Below are positions 63,141-64,000 of a DNA stretch of 64,000 bases, piece after piece; within the stretch, counting starts at the first letter, position 1, and every line of letters begins with the position of its first letter. The notes below the pieces were generated by a model that was not told the origin of the DNA, made no database searches, and saw only the letters and a program-made list of their open reading frames with translations. Location: the NCBI GenBank assembly GCA_947494305.1, contig CANLUL010000003.1, positions 124,001 to 188,000 of the forward strand. Direction: 5' to 3'. This stretch comes from an uncultured Sphingomonadaceae bacterium. GTDB lineage: Bacteria; Pseudomonadota; Alphaproteobacteria; Sphingomonadales; Sphingomonadaceae. The position numbers were made by a program, and so were the translations under genes.

Positions 63141-64000
63141 TTATCCCGCTGACTTTTCGTTTTTGGCGGATTTTGCCTGTTCTTCATCGTTTGTCCCGTC
63201 ATCCCAGGTCACCGTCTGACCATCGCGCAAACGTTCACCGCCGCGCACCACGATCATGTCACCAGCGGCAATTTGCCCGGTGATCGCAACCCGGTTGCCA
63301 TCAGGTTCGCCGACCTGCACCGTGACCCGCTTGGCGGTTTTGTCTTTGGGATTGATGGTATAGATGAATATGCCGCTGTCGCGCAGCACCAGCGCATCGC
63401 GCGGTGCCGTAAGCACCTCTCGTTCCACTCCGGTTGGTACAGTCATCGAGATAGCGCTGCCCATTTTCAGATTATGTGTGCCCATCGGAGCGCGCACTTC
63501 CAATGTGCGACTGACTTCATCACCGGCCTCAATCACCGTGCGCACCCGTGATGTGCGTTCTTCGCCATTGGCAACAATTTTGACTTCCTGTCCGGTTGTC
63601 AGGCCGCTTGCCACTGCAATGGGAACACGAACCCGGGCCTCTGAACCCTGGCGACCGATCACACGTGCAATTTCCCGTCCGGGTGTTGCATATTCACCTA
63701 CTTCGATCCTGCGTTCCACCAGCTGGCCCGCGAAAGGGCTGCGAATGCGTGTGCGGGATAGATTGACGCGAGCCGTATCCAGTGCGATTTGCGCTGCAGC
63801 CAATCGCGCGCGGGTTTGATCCCGGTTCGATATCGCTTCATCCAAAGCGGCTTCTGATTCCGCTTCTTCCTTGAGCAATTGCCGCAAGCGCTCAACCAAC
63901 CGATTTTGATAGGCCAGGTCAGATCGGAACCGGCGCACATCTGCCAGCGCCTGATCCCGGGCTAGCCGGATCGTGCGATCATCAATGACCGCTATGACGG
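63141..64000 (-). CDS. RND efflux periplasmic adaptor subunit, N-terminus beyond the window
   Basis: The frame is open to the right edge of the window, so only the C-terminal 285 or so residues are seen. They show the adaptor (membrane fusion) protein layout: a helical hairpin (RLVERLRQLLKEEAESEAALDEA), the lipoyl-like half motif LSRTRIRSPFAGQLVERRIEVGEYATPG, a beta-barrel domain and the membrane-proximal domain (VRGGERLRDGQTV), then a lysine-rich end. The inner-membrane RND pump is expected outside the window. The substrate is unknown. Confidence 0.9.
   Translation of the reverse strand, partial: VIAVIDDRTIRLARDQALADVRRFRSDLAYQNRLVERLRQLLKEEAESEAALDEAISNRDQTRARLAAAQIALDTARVNLSRTRIRSPFAGQLVERRIEVGEYATPGREIARVIGRQGSEARVRVPIAVASGLTTGQEVKIVANGEERTSRVRTVIEAGDEVSRTLEVRAPMGTHNLKMGSAISMTVPTGVEREVLTAPRDALVLRDSGIFIYTINPKDKTAKRVTVQVGEPDGNRVAITGQIAAGDMIVVRGGERLRDGQTVTWDDGTNDEEQAKSAKNEKSAG

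Overview
The window reads as a chromosome segment of an alphaproteobacterium of the order Sphingomonadales, of the Sphingorhabdus/Parasphingorhabdus/Sphingopyxis kind. This is inferred from several features: a conserved alphaproteobacterial gene order (heparinase II/III-like gene between purH and rpe, next to rsmB, htpX and an SDHAF4-type small protein), a candidate alphaproteobacterial serC leader RNA, a BamF/DUF3035-type lipoprotein beside lspA, a TonB-dependent receptor in a catabolic cluster, and short palindromic repeats typical of sphingomonads. No tRNA, rRNA, CRISPR array, transposase, phage gene or replication origin was recognised.

Positions 1-15600 are mostly housekeeping. They hold the end of purK, folA, a membrane dipeptidase, ribF, a glycerophosphodiesterase-like protein lacking both catalytic histidines, ileS (with a segment of foreign-looking codon use in its editing domain), lspA and a DUF3035 lipoprotein. 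On the minus strand follow purH, the heparinase-like gene, rpe, rsmB and htpX. Then come the SDHAF4-like gene and an alpha/beta hydrolase whose nucleophile position is alanine.

Positions 15600-28200 are an accessory patchwork of small units: regulators (winged-helix, HxlR, XRE, an ECF sigma factor without a visible anti-sigma gene), redox proteins (nitroreductase, cytochrome b561, membrane cytochrome c, TauD-type dioxygenase, an apparently exported SDR), a SnoaL-like gene pair plus a decayed third copy, a subclass B3 metallo-beta-lactamase, two tandem four-helix membrane proteins, pheA, a LOG-family protein and an extensin-like lipoprotein.

Positions 28200-38200 carry serC-serA behind the candidate serC RNA, hisZ, purA, an L,D-transpeptidase-like lipoprotein, an HD-domain protein with extra metal-ligand histidines, a thiolase, and a radical SAM protein whose SPASM-like cysteine domain precedes the radical SAM core.

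Positions 38200-49600 look like one catabolic island: acyl-CoA ligase, PrpE-type ligase, DAD-like cupin and TonB receptor on the minus strand, divergent from an AraC regulator that precedes a tightly overlapping operon of SDR, E1-alpha, E1-beta, a free-standing lipoyl domain and a lipoate ligase. This is an acetoin/2-oxoacid-dehydrogenase-like system without an E2 acyltransferase core or an E3, and it is the best candidate for an undescribed system here.

Positions 49600-57450 are a galactoside utilisation locus (SGLT-type symporter, cytoplasmic GH36 and GH42 enzymes, galT, galK). The end of the window has a pair of acyl-CoA dehydrogenases, a lipoprotein amidohydrolase and the outer-membrane and adaptor parts of an RND efflux pump, the last running off the window.
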